This document shows positions 8,656 through 17,014 of a stretch of 64,000 bases of DNA, piece after piece. How positions within the stretch are numbered: the stretch's first letter is position 1; every line of letters starts with the position of its first letter. Position numbers and translations under genes: made by a program. The notes beneath the pieces were generated by a model. It was not told where the DNA came from and did not search any database. It saw only the letters and a program-made list of their open reading frames with translations. The stretch is from positions 12,184-76,183 of the forward strand of contig JBPCJY010000227.1 of NCBI GenBank assembly GCA_051004815.1, read 5' to 3'. The DNA comes from JBBQXY01 sp051004815. Lineage in GTDB: Bacteria; Chloroflexota; Ktedonobacteria; Ktedonobacterales; Ktedonobacteraceae.

Positions 8656-10002
8656 TTAGCGTCCATTGCTGGAGGGGACATACACACCGTTGAAATAGAG
8701 CGGACCGCTGGGCTGCAATGGTTGCAAGGGCTGAGAAGCAGGAATCCAGCCTCTGCCCGGCACAAACGTTGCACCATTCCCACCATTGCCCCATTGTGAC
8801 TTTGTTTCAATAGAGAGTGCTGATTGAAATGATGGTGGCAGAGCGTCTGTGGTAGGACCTACTGCTGTCCAGGGTGGCACCGCGGAGGCGGCATACCCAG
8901 GGGCAATATGGCCATTCCCCAGACCAGCCATGAGCAGTCCACGCGAAGTAGGTGACAATTCCGCTATAGCGGCTGGCTGTCCACTCGTAGGTTGCACCAG
9001 CCCAAGCGCAATCAGTTCAGCCGCAACCTGGCAGATGATGTGCGCAGGCATTGCCAGTTCCTGACACACCTGCTGCAAAGTTGTCTGCCCATCAATGCGC
9101 GTCAGCAAGCGCCAGCGTTCAGGCGTGATCGGCAATTGCGGATTCTGTTCGCGTAACGATGAAAGGTCTACCGGCATCAGCACCATATCGGCGCGGAGAT
9201 ACGAACTGTTGATTGGCGGAGGTGCCATAGGTGTAGTAATGCGCTGTGGTGGCGTCAGTGTCGATACAGTTGGCGTATCTAAATCGCAAAATATATTCAG
9301 AGAGGGCAACGGTGAATCAGGTGTAACGGAAGCTACTATGGCAGTAGAAATTGGCTCGTCAGTAAAAATTTGCACCGCATTCAAAGCGTGAGTAGTGGCA
9401 CGCGTAGACTGCGTTGGTACCATAGGCGTTATAGGCGTTATAGGTGTCGCGGGTGCCAGTGGTGGCTGCTGTGTTTGAACTACTGGCGGGGCTAGTTCCA
9501 CCTGTACTCGTGGTGGTTCTTGAGGAGTCATAACTGTTGGAGCTGGTGGCAACAGGGACATACAGGAAAGAGCGACGAGCAATCTATCCACGGGAGGTTG
9601 CTGTCCATCCTCAAAATAAAGGGTACCATTTTGCCAGGTGAAAAGTACTTTCAAGACATTGGTTGCTTCTTTTGTGGCCCACGCTCGCAGCCCCTCATGA
9701 CTGACATAGCCCAGTTCCATCAATGTCAAGGCAACGCGTGTCTCGCCAAAATGTGCTTCGCCAATGGATTGGAGGGCATCTTGTAACGCTGATTGTGAAA
9801 TAACGCCCGCCTGCAACAGCCGTTCCCCCAGGGTTGCATTGGCTCGCACGGGGCCGATACACATTAATCGACCATCTCTAAAATAAAGTTCTACCCACTG
9901 TTCTTCTTGCTTAATAACGAGCAACCCGGTCTTCGCATGAGTTTCAATTCCTTGCAGGATTGACGCTAGACTGACCTGCTCCAATGTACCTATAAGAGAC
10001 AC
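8656..10002 (-). CDS. DUF4388 (PATAN) domain protein
   Basis: 448 aa. Residues 1-150 form a DUF4388/PATAN-type domain (GTLEQVSLASILQGIE, TGLLVIKQ, LYFRDGRL, LLQAGVIS), often found in two-component-like or gliding regulation. A long Pro/Thr-rich linker (about 155-280) follows, then a small helical domain (about 280-340, MPVDLSSLRE to LVQPTSG) and a low-complexity tail. The start is GTG with a weak GGTGA upstream. It is upstream of and co-oriented with the AAA+ regulator, with a gap of about 40 nt, so co-transcription is likely. Confidence 0.75.
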   Translation of the reverse strand: MSLIGTLEQVSLASILQGIETHAKTGLLVIKQEEQWVELYFRDGRLMCIGPVRANATLGERLLQAGVISQSALQDALQSIGEAHFGETRVALTLMELGYVSHEGLRAWATKEATNVLKVLFTWQNGTLYFEDGQQPPVDRLLVALSCMSLLPPAPTVMTPQEPPRVQVELAPPVVQTQQPPLAPATPITPITPMVPTQSTRATTHALNAVQIFTDEPISTAIVASVTPDSPLPSLNIFCDLDTPTVSTLTPPQRITTPMAPPPINSSYLRADMVLMPVDLSSLREQNPQLPITPERWRLLTRIDGQTTLQQVCQELAMPAHIICQVAAELIALGLVQPTSGQPAAIAELSPTSRGLLMAGLGNGHIAPGYAASAVPPWTAVGPTTDALPPSFQSALSIETKSQWGNGGNGATFVPGRGWIPASQPLQPLQPSGPLYFNGVYVPSSNGR

Positions 10003-10245
10003 AATAATTCACCGCCCGTCAAAAACGGCTCCGTGGCAAGTTTCTTTTCCGTCCCCCACCGCTACGGAATTATCAACTTGCATCAGAGACCACTACGAAT
10101 GTTGCATTACAAATATACGCCGACTCAATTGTCTTGCTTCTTTACGAAGCATTCTAACTGTTGACGAACACTGTCAACATTGTTCTTCCAGCGGGGGTCA
10201 TGCTAACCCGGTAGACTATATAGCTCTACCATAAGTGCTATAAAC

Positions 10246-10273
10246 ACAGAAAAGGCTTGCAAGCCTTTTCTGT
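10246..10273 (-). terminator. Hairpin downstream of tRNA-Ser
   Basis: A 28-nt perfect palindrome made of ACAGAAAAGGCTTG and its complement starts 3 nt after the 3' end of the minus-strand tRNA. It is the probable terminator or 3'-processing signal. Confidence 0.65.
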
Positions 10274-10276
10274 AGG

Positions 10277-10360
10277 CGGAGGGAGAGGGATTCGAACCCC
10301 CGGGGCGATTAACCCAGCTGTTTTCAAGACAGCCGCAATAGACCACTCTGCCATCCCTCC
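10277..10360 (-). tRNA. tRNA-Ser(UGA)
   Basis: The minus strand folds as a class II tRNA of 84 nt. The acceptor GGAGGGA pairs with TCCCTCC, discriminator G. The anticodon arm GCTGT-CTTGAAA-ACAGC gives anticodon UGA. A short variable arm follows and the T-loop is GGTTCGAATCC. CCA is not encoded. Confidence 0.93.
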
Positions 10361-10562
10361 GTAGGCTAGTTTACCACAAGTCATAGGCATTAGGGAAGAG
10401 GTACGCAAAAATTAGTCGTTTTCCTCGTTTAATTACCATGCTTTTCGTCCGCTAAGTTCTCTTGCCAGGCCTGTTCGTGTTTTGAAGCAAGCAATCAGGT
10501 TTATATATAGGAAATAGGACTTTTGGGATATTGTTAGGGTTTCTATTACTAAGAAGCTCATC

Positions 10563-10817
10563 TCATTGCGTGTGAATTGAGGGTACTACAATATATTCTT
10601 GCCGTTGCCTATCCCAAAATATATGGATACCCTGGTTTATAAACCAGTCGGAGAGAGCAAGATATTTCTTTTCGGCTTCCAGCATGGCCTTATATGCCTC
10701 TTCCATCTGTGTGCCATAGGAGTACATCATCTTTCTTCTCTGTGCGTCATAGTCTCGGCTGAATACTTTGAGATCAACTAGCTTTTGCCCTATTTCTCCT
10801 GGCGTCAATGTCGTCAT
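10563..10817 (-). CDS. 84-aa protein of unknown function, module copy 1
   Basis: A small, mostly helical, charged protein. The conserved core reads KAMLEAEKKYLALSDWF, then NQGIHIFWDRQRQEYIVVPS. Its paralogue at 16660-16914 has the same length and near-identical core. It is divergent from a small HTH gene, as is the paralogue. AAGGAGAG about 11 nt upstream supports the ATG. I do not recognise the family. The pairing with an Xre-type HTH recalls toxin-antitoxin or repressor-target modules, but no toxin motif is visible. Confidence 0.75.
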   Translation of the reverse strand: MTTLTPGEIGQKLVDLKVFSRDYDAQRRKMMYSYGTQMEEAYKAMLEAEKKYLALSDWFINQGIHIFWDRQRQEYIVVPSIHTQ

Positions 10818-10966
10818 TGCTCAAGTTCTCTCCTTTTGTGTCGATGGATGGGAGTATAATCATATGACTGTACATCTACCGTGACAATCATACGACAAAT
10901 ATCCAAGTTCCGTCAAGCAGAGGACAGGACTACAATGCCTTCAATCTGAGGAGTAAGGGGGTATAC

Positions 10967-11191
10967 ATGATACGCTTAAAGGTGAAAGAGATCGCTGAGG
11001 CCAAAGGGTTCAGCATGGGGCAACTGCACCGTGATGCGGGGGTGGATAGGAAAACCATTCAGAGGGTCTATAGGGAACCTACGAGCGAAATATCTACCAT
11101 TACCCTGGACAGGATAGCTACCGCCCTCGGTGTTCATGTGTGCGACCTCATTGAGTATACTCCTAACCCCCCACGTACCCCACCTGAATAA
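10967..11191 (+). CDS. Small Xre-type HTH regulator, module copy 1
   Basis: 74-aa single-domain Cro/C1 helix-turn-helix (LKVKEIAEAKGFSMGQL, DRKTIQRVYRE, LDRIATALGVHVCDLIEY). It resembles short Xre regulators of the YozG/DUF739-like sort. AAGGGGG precedes the ATG. It is divergent from the 84-aa gene across 149 bp, which probably holds both promoters and its operator. TACAAT at 10933-10938 is a possible -10. The paralogue is at 17015-17263. Confidence 0.85.
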   Translation: MIRLKVKEIAEAKGFSMGQLHRDAGVDRKTIQRVYREPTSEISTITLDRIATALGVHVCDLIEYTPNPPRTPPE

Positions 11192-11249
11192 ATGTTGCCA
11201 CGCTAGAGATACCCGATGATCTACAAGAAGATGAGAATAGAAGAGGAAT

Positions 11250-11423
11250 ATGACACAACAGCAAAACAGACCCGAATCCTCTACCGACGAAGAGCATACT
11301 ATTCACGCCTTAAACATTCATGGAGCGTTTTTTGAACGAAAGTGCCAAGATGTTGTACATAACGCGAAAAACTGGCAGATACAAGATACCAACTATCCAG
11401 TTGGTAAATGCCCTACGAAGTGA
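11250..11423 (+). pseudogene. 57-codon N-terminal fragment of an unidentified gene
   Basis: ATG at 11250 with GAGG upstream opens a 57-codon frame ending at TGA 11421-11423. The segment HALNIHGAFFERKCQD to WQIQDTNYPV looks like the start of a larger globular protein. I have a weak impression of restriction-endonuclease-like proteins of cyanobacteria and Chloroflexi. Sequence downstream to 11600 gives no continuation in any frame, so this is probably a broken remnant. It might instead be a genuine small protein. Confidence 0.4.
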
Positions 11424-11620
11424 GCGGATTTTGCCCTCTGAGCGGGCAGTTTGCCCCCAATCATGAGCAGCACAGCTATTGGCAGCAGATCAAGCCGCTC
11501 CACAAGCGAACATTTGCACACCATTTTTGTAAATTCGGCACGGAGAAGACAGGCAAATTGAAGACGCCGTTAGCTCCTGCAATCCTTGCGAGAGAGGCTA
11601 TTTTGTAGTAGTATAGACTT

Positions 11621-11944
11621 ATGACTATGACCAAAAATGACATCTCCGGTGGTGTTGTCCACGAATTGCCAGAGGACTTACGGAAAACCCTCGCTTCTGA
11701 CGCGGAGGCGAGAGCCTCATGGGAGGATCTTACGCCTCTTGCACGCAATGAATGGATATGCTGGGCGATCTCCGTGAAAAAACCAGAAACCAGAAGGCAG
11801 CACGTTGAAAGGGTGCGCACGGAACTCAAAGAGGGAATGCGCCGACCTTGCTGTTGGTATGGCTGTATTCACCGCACGGATAAGGCAGTAAGTCCTTCGG
11901 TACAAAAAGTAGTACTCGATAAACAATCTAAAAAGTCATCATAA
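11621..11944 (+). CDS. YdeI/OmpD-associated (OmdA) family protein
   Basis: 107 aa. The pattern LASDAEARASWEDLTPLARNEW, then KKPETRRQHVERV and RRPCCWYGC, is that of the OmdA C-terminal domain of YdeI-like proteins. This family is annotated as bacteriocin-protection or antimicrobial-peptide-resistance. Only this domain is present. ATGs at 11621 and 11627 are both possible. The 3' end overlaps the convergent DUF1801 gene by 6 nt. Confidence 0.8.
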   Translation: MTMTKNDISGGVVHELPEDLRKTLASDAEARASWEDLTPLARNEWICWAISVKKPETRRQHVERVRTELKEGMRRPCCWYGCIHRTDKAVSPSVQKVVLDKQSKKSS

Positions 11945-12364
11945 ATGATGGCTTTCATAGAATGAGGGCTCATTTGCTTCTGACTTGTTCAGCCCCACAG
12001 CTTCCGGAATGAGTGCTTTTAACGCGGCTTCATTGATGATATCACCTTCGTGAAAGTCGATAGCACGAGCCGTCTTGCTATCTAGGCGCGTGTTAAAGAG
12101 CTTGTGCGGATCTTTCATCTGAGCACCCTTGAGGAATGTCAATCTTACGGCGTTCTTGAGGGTATCGCAAAAGCAGAGTATTCCATCATGAGACCACACG
12201 GGGACTCCCTCGGGCCTTGAGGGCTTTTTCCACTTCACTTCTTCAACTAAGGCAGGGTCAGCTTGTTTGATCAAAGCGTGCAGCCGTGACAACATCTCAC
12301 CCCGCCAATCATCATACTTTTTGATGATGGCATTTATCTGCTGAGCAGCAGACTTGTCTTCCAT
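11939..12364 (-). CDS. DUF1801 (YdhG-like) domain protein
   Basis: 141 aa. The opening (YDDWRGEMLSRLHALIKQADPALVEEVKWKKPS), then VPVWSHDGILCFCDTLKNAVRLTF and KGAQMKDPHKLFN, is the DUF1801 pattern: a small alpha/beta cytosolic fold of unknown activity, often beside YdeI/OmdA proteins. Here the two are convergent neighbours. Confidence is high for the family; the function is unknown. Confidence 0.85.
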   Translation of the reverse strand: MEDKSAAQQINAIIKKYDDWRGEMLSRLHALIKQADPALVEEVKWKKPSRPEGVPVWSHDGILCFCDTLKNAVRLTFLKGAQMKDPHKLFNTRLDSKTARAIDFHEGDIINEAALKALIPEAVGLNKSEANEPSFYESHHL

Positions 12365-12456
12365 ATGAATCTCTTTCTATTATGGTTGCTCCAGCATTAT
12401 ATCATTGCCATCTTTACTTGTGGTTTGAAAGATAACCTGGATCATGGGGTTGGCAG

Positions 12457-12561
12457 CTGGTAAATTAACTGAAGGGTGGACTGATTTTGCACTGAAAGGT
12501 GGGAATTTACACTGAAGGATGGAACTTGTCACTTCGATACCTGGAAAAACCGCTTTCCATC
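12457..12561. repeat. Left inverted repeat of the cassette
   Basis: It contains ACTGAAGGGTGGA, ACTGAAAGGTGGGA and ACTGAAGGATGGAA in series, then CTGGAAAAACCGCTTTCCATC. It is matched in inverse orientation at 14123-14226 with about 85-90% identity by eye. Confidence 0.8.
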
Positions 12562-12677
12562 TGACTTCTTCCATCAACATCTTGTAAATATGCCCCTGAT
12601 GCTATAATCTACGATATGCTGATAGATGAGCCAGCTATTTACATGTTGGGCAGATGCGAGCAGAAGGGGTGCTGGGT

Positions 12678-13193
12678 ATGATCCTTCCGAAAGACCGCGA
12701 CCCTCGTTTCGTGACGATCCGCCGTGGTGGAACCCTCACCGATTCGGATCATCAGCTCCTCGCTCTTTGGGCGACATTGTGCGCGGAGCACGTTCTTGAC
12801 CTCTTCGAGTCGGCTCGGCCTGAGGACCCGCGACCGCGCCGGGCAATCGAGCATGCCCGCGCCTGGGCGCGTGGCGAGGTCACGATGACCCAGGCTCGCT
12901 CGGCAGGCGGCCATGCAATGGCCGCGGCCAGAGACCTGCGCGGGGCAGCCCGGCATGCCGCATATGCTGCTGGCCAGGCAGCAGTCATCGCGCACGTCGC
13001 CGCGCACGAGCTGGGTGCGGCCGCCTATGCGATCAAGGCCGCACGTGCTGCCGCGCCGGAAGGAGAGGGCGAGAGCGCAGGGCGGCTCGAGTGCCGGTGG
13101 CAGCGCGACCAGCTCCCGGAGGCGATTCGCGAGCTCGTACTCGACGACCAGCGGTTGCGGAACGACATCTGCTGGTCGGTGTTCGACTGCTGA
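12678..13193 (+). CDS. Imm5-like putative immunity protein
   Basis: 171 aa from the ATG at 12678, chosen because AAGGGG lies about 9 nt upstream and because LPKDRDPRFVTIRRGGTL is the usual start of this family. The rest is an Ala-rich helical repeat (AAARDLRGAARHAAYAAGQAAVIAHVAAHELGAA), as in Imm5-like putative immunity proteins that neutralise polymorphic toxins. No toxin gene is adjacent, so this is an orphan immunity-type gene. Codon use is very GC-rich compared with neighbours, and it lies inside the inverted-repeat cassette. Confidence 0.75.
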   Translation: MILPKDRDPRFVTIRRGGTLTDSDHQLLALWATLCAEHVLDLFESARPEDPRPRRAIEHARAWARGEVTMTQARSAGGHAMAAARDLRGAARHAAYAAGQAAVIAHVAAHELGAAAYAIKAARAAAPEGEGESAGRLECRWQRDQLPEAIRELVLDDQRLRNDICWSVFDC

Positions 13194-13472
13194 TAGGCTC
13201 CAGGTTCCCAGGAGCACAGCCAGAAAGGCGGCAGGCAAACAACACACAGGAGAGTGCAAAATACTCTGATCATGCTTCAGGTTTCCTTCCTCCGCAGGTG
13301 ATAGAAGCAAATATACCTGCCAAAGCTGAAGTGGCGGCTTCCTCACCCACTGAATTGACGCGCAACGGCGCAAAACGATCTGCGGGGGACTTTCTGCCTG
13401 GGCTAAGAGGGCGCTCCCTGCCCGCTTTTTGTGGTAGTCTAGAAGCAAAACCTAAAATCAGGAGGCAAGCGC

Positions 13473-14006
13473 ATGACGAATCAGAGCGAAAACAGCACAG
13501 AACCCATCAGCAAGAAGCAGCTCCTCGCCGAGCTACAGAGCGAGCAGGCGGCATGGCTGGCATTGCTCGACGAGATTGGTGAGGAGAACATGACGCAGCC
13601 GGAGGTCGCAGGAGGCTGGTCGATCAAAGATATCGTTGCCCACATAACCGGGTGGCGACGGCGCACGGTAAATCGCTTCCGGGCTGCCCTCGATCCCTCG
13701 ACGGACATGATAGCACTCTGGCCAGCGGAATTGCATGAGGACGACGAGGTTGACGAGATTAACGCCTGGATATACAAGGTCAACCGGGATCGCCCCTTGG
13801 CCGACGTCCTCAACGATTCACACGAGGTTTTCCAGCAACTGGTCGCCGAAGTCTCCGCCTTGAGCGATGAGCAGCTCAACGATCCCCAACGCCTGCCCTG
13901 GTTTGAGGGTGAGCGGCTCACCGGGGCCTTCCTCTTCGACCACTTCCACGAAGAGCACGAGCCCGACATGCAAGCGTGGCTGGCAAGGGTCAAGCAGGCA
14001 GGATAA
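13473..14006 (+). CDS. ClbS/DfsB-like DinB-fold protein
   Basis: 177 aa. The four-helix DinB-type fold is recognisable: LLAELQSEQAAWLALLDEIG, GGWSIKDIVAHITGWRRRT, and a late FLFDHFHEEHEPDM. It resembles the ClbS/DfsB branch, whose prototype ClbS hydrolyses colibactin's cyclopropane to protect the producer. The His residues of AHIT, DHFHEEH form the likely metal or active site. AGGAGG precedes the ATG. It is the second passenger of the cassette; the 279-bp gap before it holds nothing recognisable. Confidence 0.8.
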   Translation: MTNQSENSTEPISKKQLLAELQSEQAAWLALLDEIGEENMTQPEVAGGWSIKDIVAHITGWRRRTVNRFRAALDPSTDMIALWPAELHEDDEVDEINAWIYKVNRDRPLADVLNDSHEVFQQLVAEVSALSDEQLNDPQRLPWFEGERLTGAFLFDHFHEEHEPDMQAWLARVKQAG

Positions 14007-14122
14007 AAGAGGGAGCAATTACCTACGAACAATCAGACAGCCAACCAGCGTGAAAGCGATATTCCAACGGTTTGTCAAGCTCTCGATGAGGATGCAATTA
14101 CAAATTCAGTGAAAAGTATCCT

Positions 14123-14226
14123 GATGGGAAGCAGTTTTTCCAGGCATCGAAACGTCAAGTTCCATCCTTCAGTGTAAATTCCCACCCTTCAGTGCAAAAT
14201 TGGTCCACCCTCGGTTAATTTACCAG
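14123..14226. repeat. Right inverted repeat of the cassette
   Basis: Reverse complement of the left end, with TCCATCCTTCAGT, TCCCACCCTTCAGT and TCCACCCTCGGT in series, ending TTAATTTACCAG. Confidence 0.8.
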
Positions 14227-14272
14227 CAACCCGGCTAGGTGCAGGCAAAGGACGGAAGAATGGAACCGTAAA

Positions 14273-14321
14273 GGCTCTGATGCCCTCCTGCTACACTGGA
14301 CGCCAGGAGGGCATCAGAGCC
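14273..14321. terminator. 18-bp perfect hairpin downstream of the cassette
   Basis: The arms 14273-14290 and 14304-14321 (GGCTCTGATGCCCTCCTG and its complement) surround a 13-nt loop. It may stop transcripts leaving the cassette. Confidence 0.6.
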
Positions 14322-14576
14322 AATTTACAAGGTATCGATGGAAGAAGCCAGATGCAGAGCGCTTTTCCTTGCCTTGTTCACGCCAATGCTCACGATTGAG
14401 GGCAATGTTCCACGTTTGAGGGCCAGATCTGCTCACTTCGTAAGTCATTTACCACCAGTCACGTATGGTGGCGCGAACAGCAATCTTGACATATGGGCAG
14501 ATAGCGGAAGAACCTGGGCCTCCACACGTACGGTACTTCTTATAGAATGTAAGAAGAATAATTATGGGTTTATCGA
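14322..14576. other. Intergenic stretch without a supported gene
   Basis: Short open frames exist (one from 14338, one from the ATG at 14564). Neither has a ribosome-binding site or a recognisable product. The second runs out of frame over the start of the pentapeptide gene. Confidence 0.5.
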
Positions 14577-15497
14577 TTGGATTTTCTTTCGACAACCACG
14601 AGTATCGCCCGCGGAACTACTATAACCACTGTACAACTACCAACAAAATCGTTTTGGGATTGGCTGCAACTCGCTATTATTCCTGTGGTGATTGCAGGGG
14701 GAGGAATTTTGCTCAGTCGGTTTCAAAAGAGTACAGAACAAAGAATTACGACAGACAATCAACAAGCAGCAGCACTCCAAACCTATATTGACAAAATGTC
14801 AGAACTTTTGCTGCATGAGAAACTGCTTGATTCACTTATAAATGACGAGGTACATAGTATCGCACGCGCTCGTACCTTGGCTGTACTAACTCAGTTAAAT
14901 GCCCACCGTAAAAGAGGTCTTATCTTGTTTTTGTACGAATCCAACCTTATCAAAATTGGCGTGAAGAGTAACACTATTGTAGGCAGGACAAGCAACACTA
15001 TTGATTTGAGTGGCGTTGATCTAACGGAGGCAAACCTCAGTGATCTTAGCCTCAACAAAATTAATTTGAGTAAAGCTAACCTAAGCGGAGCGAATCTCAG
15101 CAAAACATTGCTACATCAGGCAGTCCTGAAGGGGATTAACCTTAGTAATGCTGATTTAGGTGGTGCCTGGTTGATTGAAGCTGATTTAGGTGAAGTGAGT
15201 AGGAAAGAGATATTTTTAAGCCACCATAGGCACCATGCTGAAATAGATAGGGCAAATTTGAGCGGTGCCAATTTTCAACGTGCTATTTTAGTTCAAGCTA
15301 ACCTGCAAGGTGCAAACCTCTGCGATGCTAACTTACATCAAGCCAACCTTTATCAAGCCGATCTAAGTGAAGCCTATCTGATTGGAGCCGACTTGAGCGG
15401 TGCCACCCTAGATAAAGCGAAAGTCACTACTGAACAACTGGATAAAGCCAAGTCACTCAAAGGCGCAACCATGCCCGATGGAACAACACACCCCTAA
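14577..15497 (+). CDS. Pentapeptide-repeat protein with N-terminal membrane anchor
   Basis: About 306 aa. A membrane segment near 28-46 (WLQLAIIPVVIAGGGILL) is followed by a helical region (QTYIDKMSELLLHEKLL) and then many A(D/N)LXX repeats (LSGVDL, ANLSD, ANLSGANLS, ADLSEAYLIGADLSGATL) forming a right-handed beta helix. This is a common Ktedonobacteria and cyanobacteria architecture of unknown function; Qnr/McbG relatives shield gyrase. The only start codons in this frame near the membrane segment are non-ATG (TTG at 14577), and an ATG at 14564 is one frame away. The true start or an indel is therefore unresolved. Confidence 0.75.
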   Translation: MDFLSTTTSIARGTTITTVQLPTKSFWDWLQLAIIPVVIAGGGILLSRFQKSTEQRITTDNQQAAALQTYIDKMSELLLHEKLLDSLINDEVHSIARARTLAVLTQLNAHRKRGLILFLYESNLIKIGVKSNTIVGRTSNTIDLSGVDLTEANLSDLSLNKINLSKANLSGANLSKTLLHQAVLKGINLSNADLGGAWLIEADLGEVSRKEIFLSHHRHHAEIDRANLSGANFQRAILVQANLQGANLCDANLHQANLYQADLSEAYLIGADLSGATLDKAKVTTEQLDKAKSLKGATMPDGTTHP

Positions 15498-15653
15498 CAC
15501 GAACATTATCAGTTGATAAATTGTGGAAGATGCATGTTCCAGGATATTTTAAAATCACGATGCAAGGCAATGGGGAGCATTCTTTAAAAAAGGGAATAGA
15601 AGCTTGCCAAACTTCGATAATCATCAAGCTGTTCATCTTCCTCAACAGCATGT

Positions 15654-16058
15654 TTATTCTTGGGTTAAGAGCTTTTCGATGGTTTGAAGCAGTTCATCCA
15701 GTGCGATGGGCTTCTTCAAGCACATGAGTTTTCGCTTCTGCGCCTCTTCGAATGGAGGACGTGCGCTGATTACTAGCGCAGGGATATGTTCGAGGCCCTT
15801 CATGGCGTGAATGTGATCGTAGAGTTCGAGGCCATTCATGTACGGAAGGCTATAATCAAGAACGATGAGGTCCGGTTTGAGATCGTGCAGCATTATCAAT
15901 GCTCGTTGTCCATCAAAAGCAAAGAGAGCTTGATGAGGTGTTTCTTGTTTGATGGCTTCGACGAAGAATGAAGCAATGCTTCTATCATCTTCAACCACGA
16001 GAATGGTTTTGACCGTCGTATAAGCTCCTGATGGTGCGCGGTTTTGATTTTCGGACAT
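15654..16058 (-). CDS. Single-domain response regulator (REC)
   Basis: 134 aa, one receiver domain. The acidic pair is in LVVEDD, the phosphoacceptor Asp in LIVLDYSLP, the switch Ser in VISARPP and the conserved Lys in CLKKPI. There is no output domain. The ATG at 16058 has GGAGGAA upstream; the longer frame is unsupported. It lies next to a paralogue at 16183-16590, and a third copy is at 25747. The cognate kinase is not in the window. Confidence 0.85.
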   Translation of the reverse strand: MSENQNRAPSGAYTTVKTILVVEDDRSIASFFVEAIKQETPHQALFAFDGQRALIMLHDLKPDLIVLDYSLPYMNGLELYDHIHAMKGLEHIPALVISARPPFEEAQKRKLMCLKKPIALDELLQTIEKLLTQE

Positions 16059-16182
16059 ATTCTTCCTCCAAGTAATTCGGTGAAAGCCGAAAAAGCATTC
16101 CGTACTAGCACGAACGAACAGATGAGGTGGTTTCACATGTGTGCGCTGATACTGGAAGCACATGAAGGAAGAGAATAGCGCG

Positions 16183-16590
16183 TCAGGCGGTTTCCCCTTC
16201 CAAAATCTCTTTGATCTTCTGCAAAAATTCATCAAGTTCAAACGGCTTTTCCATATAATAGATATGCCGCTTCGCTAGTTGCTTGATGGGGGGAATGGCA
16301 CTTACAAAAATCGTCGGGACATCTTCTAGCCCTGCCGCACTATGAAGGAGGTCATAGAGTTCGATACCATTCATTTTGGGAAGCTGATAATCAAGCAAAA
16401 AAAGGGATGGCTTGAGGCTCCTTACGATACTCAAGGCCCGAAATGCATCAGTAGCAAGTACAGTTTGATAAGATGCTTCATCCTGTAATGCCTGGGTAAT
16501 AAATTGTCCCATCAATTCATCGTCTTCTACGACTAAGATAGTTTTGCGCAACGCTTCTTTTGGCTTTTCCGCCTTATACAGAGTATCCAT
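16183..16590 (-). CDS. Single-domain response regulator (REC), paralogue
   Basis: About 135 aa, one receiver domain. ILVVEDDE, LFLLDYQLP (phosphoacceptor Asp), FVSAIPP and the Lys of MEKPFEL are all present. AAGGAG stands 9 nt before the ATG at 16590; an ATG two codons earlier is too close. The motif MNGIELYDLLHS is shared almost exactly with the REC proteins at 15654 and 25747, which marks a recent local family. Confidence 0.85.
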   Translation of the reverse strand: MDTLYKAEKPKEALRKTILVVEDDELMGQFITQALQDEASYQTVLATDAFRALSIVRSLKPSLFLLDYQLPKMNGIELYDLLHSAAGLEDVPTIFVSAIPPIKQLAKRHIYYMEKPFELDEFLQKIKEILEGETA

Positions 16591-16659
16591 ACTCATAAGC
16601 TCCTTCTTTTGTTCTTCATCTACTACTTGCACGCACCCTCTGTATACAAGCGTTTCATT

Positions 16660-16914
16660 TCATTGCGCGTGAATTGTCGGCACTACAATATATTCCTGCC
16701 GTTCTATGTCCCAAAAGACATGGATACCCTGGTTGATAAACCAATCGGACAAGGCGGTATAGTGCTTTTCTGCCTCCAGCATTGCCCTATATGCCTCATT
16801 AACCTGTTCGCCGCTCGTTGACCTCATGCAGGCACGATACATATCGAACTCGCGGCTATATGCTTTGAGGTCGGCTAACTTCTGTGTGATTTCCTCTCTA
16901 GTTGGTGCTGGCAT
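16660..16914 (-). CDS. 84-aa protein of unknown function, module copy 2
   Basis: Same length as the protein at 10563-10817 and clearly homologous throughout. The core reads YRAMLEAEKHYTALSDWF, then NQGIHVFWDIERQEYIVVPT. The DNA is also very similar, including the leader CTTGAGCA directly before the ATG. GAGGAGA precedes the start. It is divergent from the HTH gene at 17015. Function is unknown. Confidence 0.75.
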   Translation of the reverse strand: MPAPTREEITQKLADLKAYSREFDMYRACMRSTSGEQVNEAYRAMLEAEKHYTALSDWFINQGIHVFWDIERQEYIVVPTIHAQ

Positions 16915-17014
16915 TGCTCAAGTCTCCTCTCTTTGCGTTGATGTTAGTAGTTACGGTACCCTTACTATTGGACCATTACTTATGTAGTTCAGTCAAGGGA
17001 CTATAGCTGCTACC

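Larger units (their letters stand above)
12457..14226. mobile_element. Transposase-less cassette flanked by ~105-bp inverted repeats, carrying two genes
   Basis: The outer tips CTGGTAAATTAA (12457) and TTAATTTACCAG (ending 14226) are exact complements, and the homology runs inwards about 105 bp on each side. Each end carries three tandem-like copies of ACTGAAGGRTGGRA separated by 7-10 nt. Such repeated internal motifs are typical of transposase-binding ends, for example in the IS21 family. Between the ends lie an Imm5-like gene and a ClbS/DinB-like gene, richer in G+C than the flanks. No transposase is present, so the unit would be mobilised in trans. No obvious target duplication was seen. 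Confidence 0.75.

Noticed and set aside
13091..13582. Long + strand frame across the gap between the Imm5-like and ClbS-like genes
   Set aside because: It overlaps both genes in another frame, has no ribosome-binding site and shows composition typical of GC-rich shadow frames.
14338..14625. 95-codon frame upstream of the pentapeptide gene
   Set aside because: No ribosome-binding site or recognisable domain, and it runs out of frame over the pentapeptide gene start.
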